From: JACMLC01 sp963720235
GTDB lineage: Bacteria > Acidobacteriota > Blastocatellia > Pyrinomonadales > Pyrinomonadaceae
Assembly: GCA_963720235.1 (NCBI GenBank)
Contig: OY970389.1
Location: 3,534,001 to 3,598,000 of the forward strand
Direction of reading: 5' to 3'
DNA: 64,000 nt
A model generated the notes under the pieces. It did not search any database. It saw only the letters and a program-made list of their open reading frames with translations, and had not been told where the DNA came from. The position numbers and the translations under genes are program-made. Positions 8,413-15,973 of this stretch are shown here, in pieces (within the stretch, counting starts at the first letter, position 1; every line of letters starts with the position of its first letter).

Positions 8413-9593
8413 GTGATGTGCTTGAGGTTAAGAGCGAGATTGAACTCGCCTATCAACGTTTGCATGCATGGTGTCAGGAGCGCGACTATGCCGGGCATGA
8501 TCCCTTCGATGGCTTGAACAGCAAGCTGTTTCAAAAAATAACTCCCCTGAAAAATTCTCGCACAGCACGTCTCGCATGGACGCAAATTTTTAAACGCTCG
8601 CCTTTAAATCTTCGCGGCCTCGCAAGAGTTCCCGTTGAAAGAAATGCTAAAGGGACTGCGCTGTTTGCGCTCGCCGCGCTGGCGCGTTTCCGGCGTGAGC
8701 CTTCAACGAAAACAGAAGCGGAAGCGCGCAATCTCTTACAGGATTTGCTTGCGGCGCGGCTCACGGGTTTGAGCGGCGCGGCGTGGGGTTACAATTTCGA
8801 CTGGCAGGGCCGCGCATTCTTTGCAGCGCGCGGCACGCCGACGATTGTGCCGACGGCTTTCGCCGCACGCGCGCTCTTGGAAGCGGCGCGCGAATTTAAG
8901 GACGACGCTTATCTGAAAGTCGCGCGCAGCGCGTGCGATTTTATTCTTCAAGACCTGAATCGCAGCGAAGAGTCTGCGGATGAAATTTGCTTTAGCTATT
9001 CGCCGCTCGATAAGACGCGCGTCTTTAATGCGAGTTTGCTGGCGGCTGAAACTCTGGCGGGCGTTTCTCAGATGACGGGCGAGAAAGATTTGTGCGCGTG
9101 GGCCGTGCGCGCTGCAAGATATGTCGCGCGTCGTCAGTGTGCGGACGGCTCTTGGGCCTACGGCGCGGAAGGCTTTCAATCTTGGGCGGACAATTTCCAC
9201 ACGGCTTTTGTGCTCACGAGTTTCCGGCGCATCATGGATGCCTGTGAGTGCCGCGAAGAGTTTGCAGAAGTCACAAGGCGCGGCGACTTGTTCTGGACGC
9301 AAAACTTCTTTCTTGCGGACGGGTGGCCGAAATACTACCATGACCGGCTTTATCCTGTGGACGCGCACGCGGCTGGAGCAGCCATCGTCGCTTTGCTTGA
9401 GAGGCAACCTGTTGACGATGAGTCGTTGCGACTGGCCCAAAGAGTCGCGCTCTGGGCCATTCAAAATTTACAGGACGCGCGCGGCTTCTTCTATTATCAA
9501 CGTCGCCGCTTCTACACAGTCCGCACGCCCTACATGCGCTGGTCGCAAGCGTGGATGATGTACGCGCTGGCAAAACTTTTAGAGCAAGGATGA
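8409..9593 (+). CDS. Alpha/alpha-barrel protein of the glycan cluster
   Basis: 394 aa. Repeated amphipathic helix pairs with Trp/Phe/Gly turns (AAWGYNFDWQGRAFF, CADGSWAYGAEGFQSWADNFHTAF, YPVDAHAAGAAIVALLE) suggest an alpha/alpha toroid, as in six-hairpin glycosidases, epimerases and terpene-cyclase-like folds. No signal peptide is seen. It is translationally coupled to asnB (GTGA overlap), so it probably acts on the same glycan. The exact activity is unknown. The terminal EQG codons are part of the next palindromic repeat. Confidence 0.75.
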   Translation: MSDVLEVKSEIELAYQRLHAWCQERDYAGHDPFDGLNSKLFQKITPLKNSRTARLAWTQIFKRSPLNLRGLARVPVERNAKGTALFALAALARFRREPSTKTEAEARNLLQDLLAARLTGLSGAAWGYNFDWQGRAFFAARGTPTIVPTAFAARALLEAAREFKDDAYLKVARSACDFILQDLNRSEESADEICFSYSPLDKTRVFNASLLAAETLAGVSQMTGEKDLCAWAVRAARYVARRQCADGSWAYGAEGFQSWADNFHTAFVLTSFRRIMDACECREEFAEVTRRGDLFWTQNFFLADGWPKYYHDRLYPVDAHAAGAAIVALLERQPVDDESLRLAQRVALWAIQNLQDARGFFYYQRRRFYTVRTPYMRWSQAWMMYALAKLLEQG

Positions 9594-9701
9594 AGGCGGA
9601 AGGATGAAGGATGAAATTAGTGATTAAGATGAAAGGTGAATGCCGGATGCCTAAAGAGCATGCCCTTCATCCTTCCGCCTTCATCCTTCATCCTTGCTTT
9701 T
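9587..9701. repeat. Palindromic intergenic repeat, family B, copy 2
   Basis: Same unit sequence as the copy at 6373. It again begins in the stop-codon region of the upstream gene and ends directly at the next ATG. Confidence 0.9.
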
Positions 9702-10781
9702 ATGCTTATCTGGATTGATCTGGCAAACTCGCCGCATGTGCCTTTCTTCCGCGCTTTGATTCCAGAGTTTGAGCGGCGCGGGCATAAAGTTTTGGTCACG
9801 GCGCGCGAGTTTGCGCAGACTGTTGAGTTGGCGCGTGCGGCGGGGCTTGAGCCGGAAGTCATCGGCGGGCATGGCGGCGCGGGACTCGCTGGCAAAGCTC
9901 AGAATCTCATAGGGCGCGCGGCGCAGCTTGCACGCTGGGCGCGCGGGCGCGGGATTGAGTTGGCCGTCAGTCATAACTCTTATGCACAGACGGCTGCGGC
10001 GCGCGCTCTCGGAATCCGCAGCGTGACCTTGATGGACTACGAGCATCAGCCTGCGAACCATCTGGCCTTTCGCTTAGCATCGCGCGTCATCGTCCCGCGC
10101 GTCTTTCCGGCGGAAGCTTTGCGTCGAAGCGGCGCGCACGCGAAAAAGGTCAGGCGTTATGACGGCACGAAAGAGGATGTCTATCTAGCGAACTTTGCGC
10201 CCGACCCGAATTTCGCGGAAGAGCTAAAGGAGATGTCAATCGGCGCGTCAGATGTGCTCATAGTCGTGCGCCCGCCTGCGAGTGAAGCTCTCTATCATCG
10301 TTTTGAAAACGAGCTTTTCGGAGAATTATTAAAAAGACTCTGCGCGCGCACAGATGTGAAAGTTATCCTGCTCGCGCGAAGCGAAGCACAGCGCAGTCTT
10401 TATGCGAAAGCGGAATGCGCTAATCTGATTGCGCCGCGTCGCGCTCTGGATGGAGCAAACCTGATTGCATCGTCAGACCTTGTGATTAGCGCAGGCGGGA
10501 CGATGAACCGCGAGGCTGCTGCGCTCGGAGTTCCCGCCGCGACTATCTATGCGGGCAAGTGGGCTGCGATTGATGAAGAGCTTGTGAGAGAAGGAAGACT
10601 TTTGCGTCTCAGTACAATGGAAGATTTAGACAGCTTGCCTCTTAAAAAAAAGGACACAGCGACTGCTCGTCGCGCGAGCGGCGTGAAAGAGCAAGTCGCA
10701 GATTTAATACTTGAAAATGGAGAAGAAAAAGACAGTTCACGCAAAGGCGCAAAGACGCAAAGAAAGCTCGCAAAGAGTTGA
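9702..10781 (+). CDS. DUF354 family GT-B-like protein
   Basis: 359 aa from ATG 9702, which gives MLIWIDLANSPHVPFF, the standard DUF354 N-terminus. Upstream in-frame codons lie inside a repeat and are excluded. The family is related to UDP-GlcNAc 2-epimerases and GT-B transferases (LMDYEHQPANHLAFRLASRVIVP; SAGGTMNREAAALGVPAATIY). A role in making or transferring a nucleotide sugar for the surrounding glycan cluster is inferred. The last 15 or so residues (SRKGAKTQRKLAKS) are encoded by the left arm of a family A repeat, so the natural C-terminus has probably been replaced. Confidence 0.85.
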   Translation: MLIWIDLANSPHVPFFRALIPEFERRGHKVLVTAREFAQTVELARAAGLEPEVIGGHGGAGLAGKAQNLIGRAAQLARWARGRGIELAVSHNSYAQTAAARALGIRSVTLMDYEHQPANHLAFRLASRVIVPRVFPAEALRRSGAHAKKVRRYDGTKEDVYLANFAPDPNFAEELKEMSIGASDVLIVVRPPASEALYHRFENELFGELLKRLCARTDVKVILLARSEAQRSLYAKAECANLIAPRRALDGANLIASSDLVISAGGTMNREAAALGVPAATIYAGKWAAIDEELVREGRLLRLSTMEDLDSLPLKKKDTATARRASGVKEQVADLILENGEEKDSSRKGAKTQRKLAKS

Positions 10782-10843
10782 AGCTTTATTTAACTTGAAA
10801 GCTTTCTTCGCAACTTCTTTGCCCACCAGCGCCTTTGCGTGAG
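10737..10843. repeat. Palindromic intergenic repeat, family A, copy 2
   Basis: CGCAAAGG-type arms, the left one read through as the tail of the DUF354 protein. It ends about 20 nt before the next start codon. Confidence 0.85.
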
Positions 10844-10863
10844 ATTCTTTCGTCAGTCTTCAC

Positions 10864-12417
10864 ATGAGAGCCGAGCGAATCAAAAAGAATCTGGTCGAGG
10901 CGAGCGCGGTGCGTGTTCCTGCGCGCGCGCCGCAGTGGATTATCCCTGCGGTCAAAGCTCTGCTCGTCTTGACGGATATAGCGATTGCCGTGCTCTCCTT
11001 TATCGTCTCGTTTTATCTGCGTGAAGGCGAAGCTATTTTCAGCCAGTCGAGCGGCCTCGATTGGTCCAGAGAGTTTGCGCCTTACGGAGCTTTATTGCTC
11101 TTTGTGCTGCCGATTCGTCTGCTCACTTTGAAGTATTACGACCTGTATCGCGTGCGCGGCGAGTTCTCTTTTTTTGAAGACGGCGTGCGCGTCTTTAAGG
11201 CAACGGCCATCGGCTCGCTACTGATTGTCGCTATGGCTTTTCTCTATCGCGGCGGCTTGCAGTTTCGCGCCTTCTCTTACGCGCGCATGGTTTTTGTCTA
11301 CGACTTTTTTCTCGCGCTCGTGGCATATGGCAGCGTCAGGCTCTTTGCGCGGAGCGTGCAGACTTTCGTGCGGCGGCGTGACATCAATCTGATTCCGACG
11401 CTCGTGGTGGGACGCGGGCCGGAAGCCGCGCTCTGCATCAGCGAGATGCGCGAGCGGCCCACGCTCGGCTATAGAGTCATCGGCGTGGTTGAGAATGGCC
11501 CACTGGGGCGCGATGTGTCGGACACGTTTGAGGGCGTGCCTGTCGTCAGCGACCTCAAAGGCTTGCCCGAAGCGATACGCGAATCGGGCGCGAATGAAGT
11601 CATCATCACAGACCCGAAGGTTTCCGGCGATGCTCTGTTCGAGGTGATGATGCGTTGCGGGCGCAGGCCCGGCGTGGAGTTTCGCATCGCTCCGAGCCTC
11701 TTTAACTGCCTGCCGCGCAAGACTGAGATTGACCAGATTGGCGCGCTCCCGATGATACGACTTTTTCGCGAGCCGCTGTCGAACGCCTCGCGCATCATCA
11801 AGCGCGCGTCCGACATCATCATCGCCGCACTCGCACTCGCGCTCCTCTCTCCCGTCTGGCTCGTCGTTGCCTTACTCATCAAGTTAGACTCGCGCGGCCC
11901 TGTCTTTTATAAACAGGAGCGCGTAGGGATGGACGGCAGGCTTTTTCTCTTCTACAAATTCCGCACGATGAAGACTGGCGCGGATGATGCAGCGCACAGG
12001 GAATATTTGAAGCAATACATCGCGGGCCAGTCGGAGACAAACTTAGGCGACGAAGAGAAGCCTGTCTATAAGCTGCGCGGAGACACGCGCATCACACGTT
12101 TGGGGCGCATCCTGCGACGCTTGAGTTTAGATGAACTGCCGCAACTCTTGAATGTGCTGCGCGGCGACATGAGTGTCGTCGGCCCGCGCCCGCCGATTCC
12201 GTATGAAGTCGAAGCTTACGAGCTATGGCATCGCAAGCGTCTGGATATGAAGCCGGGACTCACAGGACTCTGGCAAGTCTCCGGGCGCAATCGCCTGCCG
12301 TTTGAAGAGATGGTGAGACTTGATCTCTTCTACATAGAAAACTGGTCGCTGCTGCTCGATTTGAAAATCATCCTGCGCACGTTGCCTGTCATGTTGCGCG
12401 GCGACGATGCCTATTAA
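10864..12417 (+). CDS. Polyprenyl-phosphate sugar-1-phosphate transferase (exopolysaccharide initiation)
   Basis: 517 aa. Four N-terminal membrane helices (about 20-150), a Rossmann-like CoA_binding_3 region (about 165-275) and the C-terminal bacterial sugar transferase domain (about 310-517). Signature motifs are KRASDIIIAALALALLSP, GPVFYKQERVGMDG, KFRTMK, LSLDELPQLLNVLRGDMS, VGPRPP and KPGLTGLWQVSGRN. WcaJ/PglC-type enzymes put the first sugar phosphate onto undecaprenyl phosphate. It is the initiating enzyme of this cluster. Its stop overlaps a possible ATG of the next gene by one base. Confidence 0.92.
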   Translation: MRAERIKKNLVEASAVRVPARAPQWIIPAVKALLVLTDIAIAVLSFIVSFYLREGEAIFSQSSGLDWSREFAPYGALLLFVLPIRLLTLKYYDLYRVRGEFSFFEDGVRVFKATAIGSLLIVAMAFLYRGGLQFRAFSYARMVFVYDFFLALVAYGSVRLFARSVQTFVRRRDINLIPTLVVGRGPEAALCISEMRERPTLGYRVIGVVENGPLGRDVSDTFEGVPVVSDLKGLPEAIRESGANEVIITDPKVSGDALFEVMMRCGRRPGVEFRIAPSLFNCLPRKTEIDQIGALPMIRLFREPLSNASRIIKRASDIIIAALALALLSPVWLVVALLIKLDSRGPVFYKQERVGMDGRLFLFYKFRTMKTGADDAAHREYLKQYIAGQSETNLGDEEKPVYKLRGDTRITRLGRILRRLSLDELPQLLNVLRGDMSVVGPRPPIPYEVEAYELWHRKRLDMKPGLTGLWQVSGRNRLPFEEMVRLDLFYIENWSLLLDLKIILRTLPVMLRGDDAY

Positions 12418-12437
12418 TGGCAGAGGGATTTTTCAAG

Positions 12438-13046
12438 ATGAAAAAGAGACTGCTGGCATTCAACCTCGCGCTGCTTTCCTGCATTTTCTTTGTTAGTGAA
12501 AATAGTATCCGCGCGCAGGAGAAAGCGATTGAGCAAATCAGGCGCATGGCCGAAGAGCTTGATGCAAAAATCAAGTTAAGCGAGCAGGGCGCAGAGGATA
12601 GCGCGTATGCTGGCATCGTCTCAAACGAGCTAGTCATCAATCGCAATGAACACGTCTGGCCCGCTGTCGGAAATTATCAGGTGACATATAAATTCTATTA
12701 CGACAACGCGCAGACGGAAGGGCATCATTATCCAGACCGCCTGCGCAAGGTCGTGATGAAGAGCAAGATGAGCGACCGCTCATACTATGCCGAATATCTT
12801 TTCAACGAAGCGGGCGCGGTTGTCTTCTATTACACGAAACCTGACGAGCCGCAGGTCGGAGACGAAACATCGCCCGTCCAACAGCGTGTCTATTATGCGG
12901 GTGGCCGTCCTATCAGAATCGTCAAAGGACAAAAGACGAGCGACCGTCTCAACCAGCAGGAACTAGAGCTTGCGAGAAAGATTTTAGCGGCGGGCAGACG
13001 CATCAAAGAATTTTTTGCAAGCTCGATTGCGCTCCCGGATAGTTAA
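12438..13046 (+). CDS. Secreted protein of unknown function in the glycan cluster
   Basis: 202 aa from ATG 12438 (MKKRLLAFNLALLSCIFFV), with AGAGGG upstream. An in-frame ATG at 12417 would add seven residues and couple to the previous gene. The signal peptide probably ends near IRAQ. The mature protein is charged, with a WPAVGNYQVTYKFYY segment and Tyr-rich beta-like stretches. I recognise no family. Its position between the initiating transferase and the O-antigen ligase suggests a periplasmic role in glycan assembly. Confidence 0.7.
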   Translation: MKKRLLAFNLALLSCIFFVSENSIRAQEKAIEQIRRMAEELDAKIKLSEQGAEDSAYAGIVSNELVINRNEHVWPAVGNYQVTYKFYYDNAQTEGHHYPDRLRKVVMKSKMSDRSYYAEYLFNEAGAVVFYYTKPDEPQVGDETSPVQQRVYYAGGRPIRIVKGQKTSDRLNQQELELARKILAAGRRIKEFFASSIALPDS

Positions 13047-13056
13047 GCAACGCGAA

Positions 13057-14586
13057 GTGAAAACAGATAGTTCTAACTCATCAGACATCACACATCACTC
13101 AACACTTCTCAAGTGGCTTGATAGCATTATTGTCGCGTGGCTGTTCGTGATGGCTGCGGCGATGCCGCATTCGATTGCGGCAACGCAGATAGCATGGATG
13201 TGCGGGATGCTGTTGTGGGCCGTGCGTCTGGTTGTGCGCCCGCGCTTTGAGCGCACGCCGCTCGATTACGCGCTTGCAGCATTCATGCTTCTGACAGTGA
13301 TTTCCGCTTTCACTTCATACGCTCCGGCCATCTCCATAGGCAAGCTGCGCGCGGCCAGCCTCTTCACAATCGTTTATCTGGTCTCGCAAAATGTGCGTAC
13401 GCGCCGAGTACTGCGCCTGCTCGCCTTTGTGCTCATAGCCTCGTGCATGGTCAATGTCATCTACACGATGGCCGAGCGCGCAGTCGGGCGCGGCATCAAG
13501 TTGGAAGGCGTCAGCGAAAAAAGTCCTCTGGCGTCTGCAATCTTTCGCGGGGCTACTATCGCGCGCGGCATTCAAAGCGGCGACATACTTTTGGAAGTTG
13601 ACGGGCGCAAGCTGCGTGAGCCGGAAGAGTTGTTGGCCGCGCTTGAGACTGCGAATGCGGATTCGAGTCCGGCGCGTGTCAAGCTGTATCGAGCGGAATG
13701 GATAGGAGTTTATGAAGTCGAGCGCGGAGGATTGCTTGATGGAGCGAATGCTGTTGAAAAGCTCGGATTGACCGGCTGGTCGCGCGGGAGAGACTGGCGC
13801 GCGTCAGGTTTTTTCGGACACTATGTGACCTATGCCGAAGCCTTGCAGTTAATCGCCTCACTCGCCTTCGGGCTCTTCGTCGCGTTGCCGCAGAAACGCA
13901 CGCTCAAGGGCGCGCTGTTGCTTCTCTCTCTCTGCGGGCTGGGTCTTGCGTTGCTGCTCACAGTGACGCGCGCCTCGCAACTCGGACTCTTAATCTCAGC
14001 TTCAGTTATCGCGCTGGCGGGCATCAGCAATCGTCGCACGATTCTGATTATGACTGCCTGCGCGTTGCCGCTAGTGCTCGCGGGCTTGTTCGTGCTGCAA
14101 CAAAAAAGGCAGGTTGGATTTTTTGACAGGAGCGACGGTTCGATTAGCTGGCGCGAGACTGTGTGGCGCGAAGGCACGCAGCTACTCTTGAGCAAGCCGC
14201 GGCACTTGCTGGTCGGCATTGGCATGGATTCCATCAAGCTTTACGGATGTCAATGGGGATTGTTTGATAACTGCCGCTTGCCTATGGGCCACATGCATTC
14301 GACGCCTTTGCAGTTTGCGCTCGAACGCGGCATCCCTTCGCTTATAGCATGGCTTGTACTGCTCTACTTTTACGCGCGCCTTCTCTGGCGACTGGCGCGT
14401 AGTGAAAAGTCTTTGAAGGATTGGACTGTGCGCGGCATCGCGCTCGGCGCGCTCGGCGGGCTTGCAGGTTTTTTTGCAAGCGGGTTGGTGCATTATAACT
14501 TTGGCGATTCCGAAGTCGTGATGATCTTCTACTTCATCATGGGCCTCAGCCTCGCAGCCGGGAGACTTTTAAGGTTGGAAATTTAA
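13057..14586 (+). CDS. O-antigen ligase / polymerase (Wzy/WaaL-like) with PDZ-like insert
   Basis: About 509 aa from GTG 13057. TTG 13015 would overlap the previous gene by 32 bp and the true start is uncertain. About ten membrane helices. The conserved Wzy_C region runs from GRDWRASGFFGHYVTYAEAL to MDSIKLYG and HMHSTPLQFALERG, the large periplasmic loop typical of O-antigen ligases. Between helices, about residues 150-225 (IARGIQSGDILLEVDGRKL, EPEELLAAL) read like a PDZ domain. It probably polymerises or transfers the lipid-linked glycan at the periplasmic face. Confidence 0.82.
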   Translation: MKTDSSNSSDITHHSTLLKWLDSIIVAWLFVMAAAMPHSIAATQIAWMCGMLLWAVRLVVRPRFERTPLDYALAAFMLLTVISAFTSYAPAISIGKLRAASLFTIVYLVSQNVRTRRVLRLLAFVLIASCMVNVIYTMAERAVGRGIKLEGVSEKSPLASAIFRGATIARGIQSGDILLEVDGRKLREPEELLAALETANADSSPARVKLYRAEWIGVYEVERGGLLDGANAVEKLGLTGWSRGRDWRASGFFGHYVTYAEALQLIASLAFGLFVALPQKRTLKGALLLLSLCGLGLALLLTVTRASQLGLLISASVIALAGISNRRTILIMTACALPLVLAGLFVLQQKRQVGFFDRSDGSISWRETVWREGTQLLLSKPRHLLVGIGMDSIKLYGCQWGLFDNCRLPMGHMHSTPLQFALERGIPSLIAWLVLLYFYARLLWRLARSEKSLKDWTVRGIALGALGGLAGFFASGLVHYNFGDSEVVMIFYFIMGLSLAAGRLLRLEI

Positions 14587-14690
14587 AATGACGAAAGCGG
14601 AGCCGCTCTGGACTCCGCCCTCGTTATCCCACGATTCACTGGGGTGAGATATTCTTTTTTTTCCCCTCCCGCCGCCGCAGCAATCTTTGA

Positions 14691-14912
14691 TTAGTCGCTG
14701 AGGAGGACGCCATCATTGCGTGTGCTGAGGTAGATACCTGACTTCATGTACACAACTATAATAGTCATCAAATCGGGGTCGGTGACAGATGTTTGATTCG
14801 GGTTTGACTGTTTGTCGCTGAGCAGCACGCCATCCGCAAACGCCGTGGGGGTTGCCAAGCTCACCATCACTGCCAACATCGCAATCGCCATCATCTTTTT
14901 GATTCTACGCAT
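14691..14912 (-). CDS. Small secreted peptide with a duplicated DGVLLSD motif
   Basis: 73 aa. The start at 14912 is set by GGAGGAG about 8 nt upstream; longer in-frame starts have no ribosome site. The signal peptide MRRIKKMMAIAMLAVMVSLA ends at AFA. The mature peptide is about 47 aa. It begins DGVLLSD and ends with the same DGVLLSD. A hydrophobic stretch, LMTIIVVYMKSGIYLS, lies between. No family is recognised. A peptide that matures to two identical ends may be a signal or an adhesive unit. Confidence 0.65.
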   Translation of the reverse strand: MRRIKKMMAIAMLAVMVSLATPTAFADGVLLSDKQSNPNQTSVTDPDLMTIIVVYMKSGIYLSTRNDGVLLSD

Positions 14913-15257
14913 TGTCTTATTCTCCTCCACAAAGAATTTTTTAGGTTTTGGGTCAATCGGGTTATCCACGTTTCTCTCTCTGGGCATCCCCTCGTCTCTC
15001 GTCTTGCACATCACTACTACAACCCGCGTGCCACAACCCACAAGACCCCGCCGTGACAGCTTAAACCTAGCAAACTAAACAACTTGAGCAGTAACAAAGA
15101 CAATTCCCCGCCAGCCTCCCTCCGGCACACAAAAATGCTTACAAAGTATCCACTTCGACCCGCTAAACAGTCTCGCACGCTAAAAACCTATGATAAATAA
15201 AGGAAAATAGTGAAAGTGATAACTGAGTATGCAGGTGGATACCAAGTAACCACTCGA

Positions 15258-15327
15258 TTGAGGCTTTGCCCCACGATAGGGCTTGAGAGCAATTCTGTGG
15301 GGCAAAATAAATAATTGTTGGGCAAGA
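15258..15327 (+). promoter_or_regulatory. Repeated GTKGGGCAAR motifs before a small gene
   Basis: Three copies: an inverted one (TTTGCCCCACGAT), then TGTGGGGCAAAAT and TTGTTGGGCAAG. The same motif occurs three times at 20403-20454 before another small gene. An operator is possible; it is not proven. Confidence 0.4.
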
Positions 15328-15343
15328 TGAAAAGGAGAGAGAA

Positions 15344-15541
15344 ATGGACAGACCTGTTTACCAAATCATTGACGGCAATAAGCACTACAAGATTTACGCC
15401 GACAAGCCGATTGAGGTCTATGTGGACGGCAAGCTGGCGGGCGAAGAAAACCCTGTCGTGATTGTCAACAGCCTTTATTTGCTAAAGCAGGCTACAGCAA
15501 CATCCGAGACGCCAGAGGCTCAACTCCAATCCACGTCGTAA
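15344..15541 (+). CDS. Small hypothetical protein
   Basis: 65 aa, hydrophilic, with a central beta-rich stretch (YQIIDGNKHYKIYADKPIEVYVDGKLAG) and a Thr/Ser-rich tail. AAAAGGAGAGAG lies just before the ATG. No signal peptide and no recognised family. The last 50 bp overlap, tail to tail, the end of the opposite-strand gene. Confidence 0.65.
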   Translation: MDRPVYQIIDGNKHYKIYADKPIEVYVDGKLAGEENPVVIVNSLYLLKQATATSETPEAQLQSTS

Positions 15542-15791
15542 CGGAATCTGCATCCGGCTTATCGCAGCGCACTAAGACGTAGTTTCTTTCGAGGTAGTCG
15601 AAATATGCAATGACTGAGGGCGTGAAGTAGGCTGTGAAGCCGCCTTGCTTATCTTCTTTTGTCTTGAAGGCGGCATAGAACTGGACGCGCTCTGTGTCTT
15701 CCATAATATGTTTGAGAAGCGTTTGCTCCATGTTTTTGTCATAGCCTTGTTTGATGTCATCAGGGGAGAAATACTTTTTGCTCCAACTCAT
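15492..15791 (-). CDS. Small hypothetical protein
   Basis: 99 aa from the ATG at 15791 (MSWSKKYFSPDDIKQGYDKN), with AAAGGAG 7-8 nt upstream. Soluble alpha/beta composition (VQFYAAFKTKEDKQGGFTAYFTP). No family is recognised. It is downstream of the TPR-Fis regulator on the same strand and converges on the gene at 15344. Confidence 0.6.
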   Translation of the reverse strand: MSWSKKYFSPDDIKQGYDKNMEQTLLKHIMEDTERVQFYAAFKTKEDKQGGFTAYFTPSVIAYFDYLERNYVLVRCDKPDADSVTTWIGVEPLASRMLL

Positions 15792-15877
15792 AGCCCGCTC
15801 CTTTGAAAGTTGATTAAAGGGGCGCAGAGCATACACCTAAAAGACTTCACAACACTAGACGCTTCTGGCAAAATAAG

Positions 15878-15969
15878 CGGGGCTGCCGCCACACCCAACG
15901 GCAGCCCCGTCGCACAGCCCCGTAGGGCGTGCGATAAGTGAGCGCGGCCACCCCCCGCGCCCACCTATC
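15878..15969. ncRNA. Three-hairpin structured element, copy 1
   Basis: Read on the + strand. P1 has an 11-bp stem at 15878-15888/15899-15909 with loop CCACACCCAA. P2 (15911-15933) pairs CGCAC with GTGCG and encloses CCC/GGG. P3 (15933-15969) pairs GATA with TATC and GCGCGG with CCGCGC around loop CCACCCC. A second copy at 31827 keeps both loops while the P1 and outer P3 stems have different but still paired sequence. It begins 5 nt after the TPR-Fis stop codon. The transcribed strand is unknown; on the minus strand P1 could also act as a terminator. Confidence 0.65.
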
Positions 15970-15973
15970 AGCC

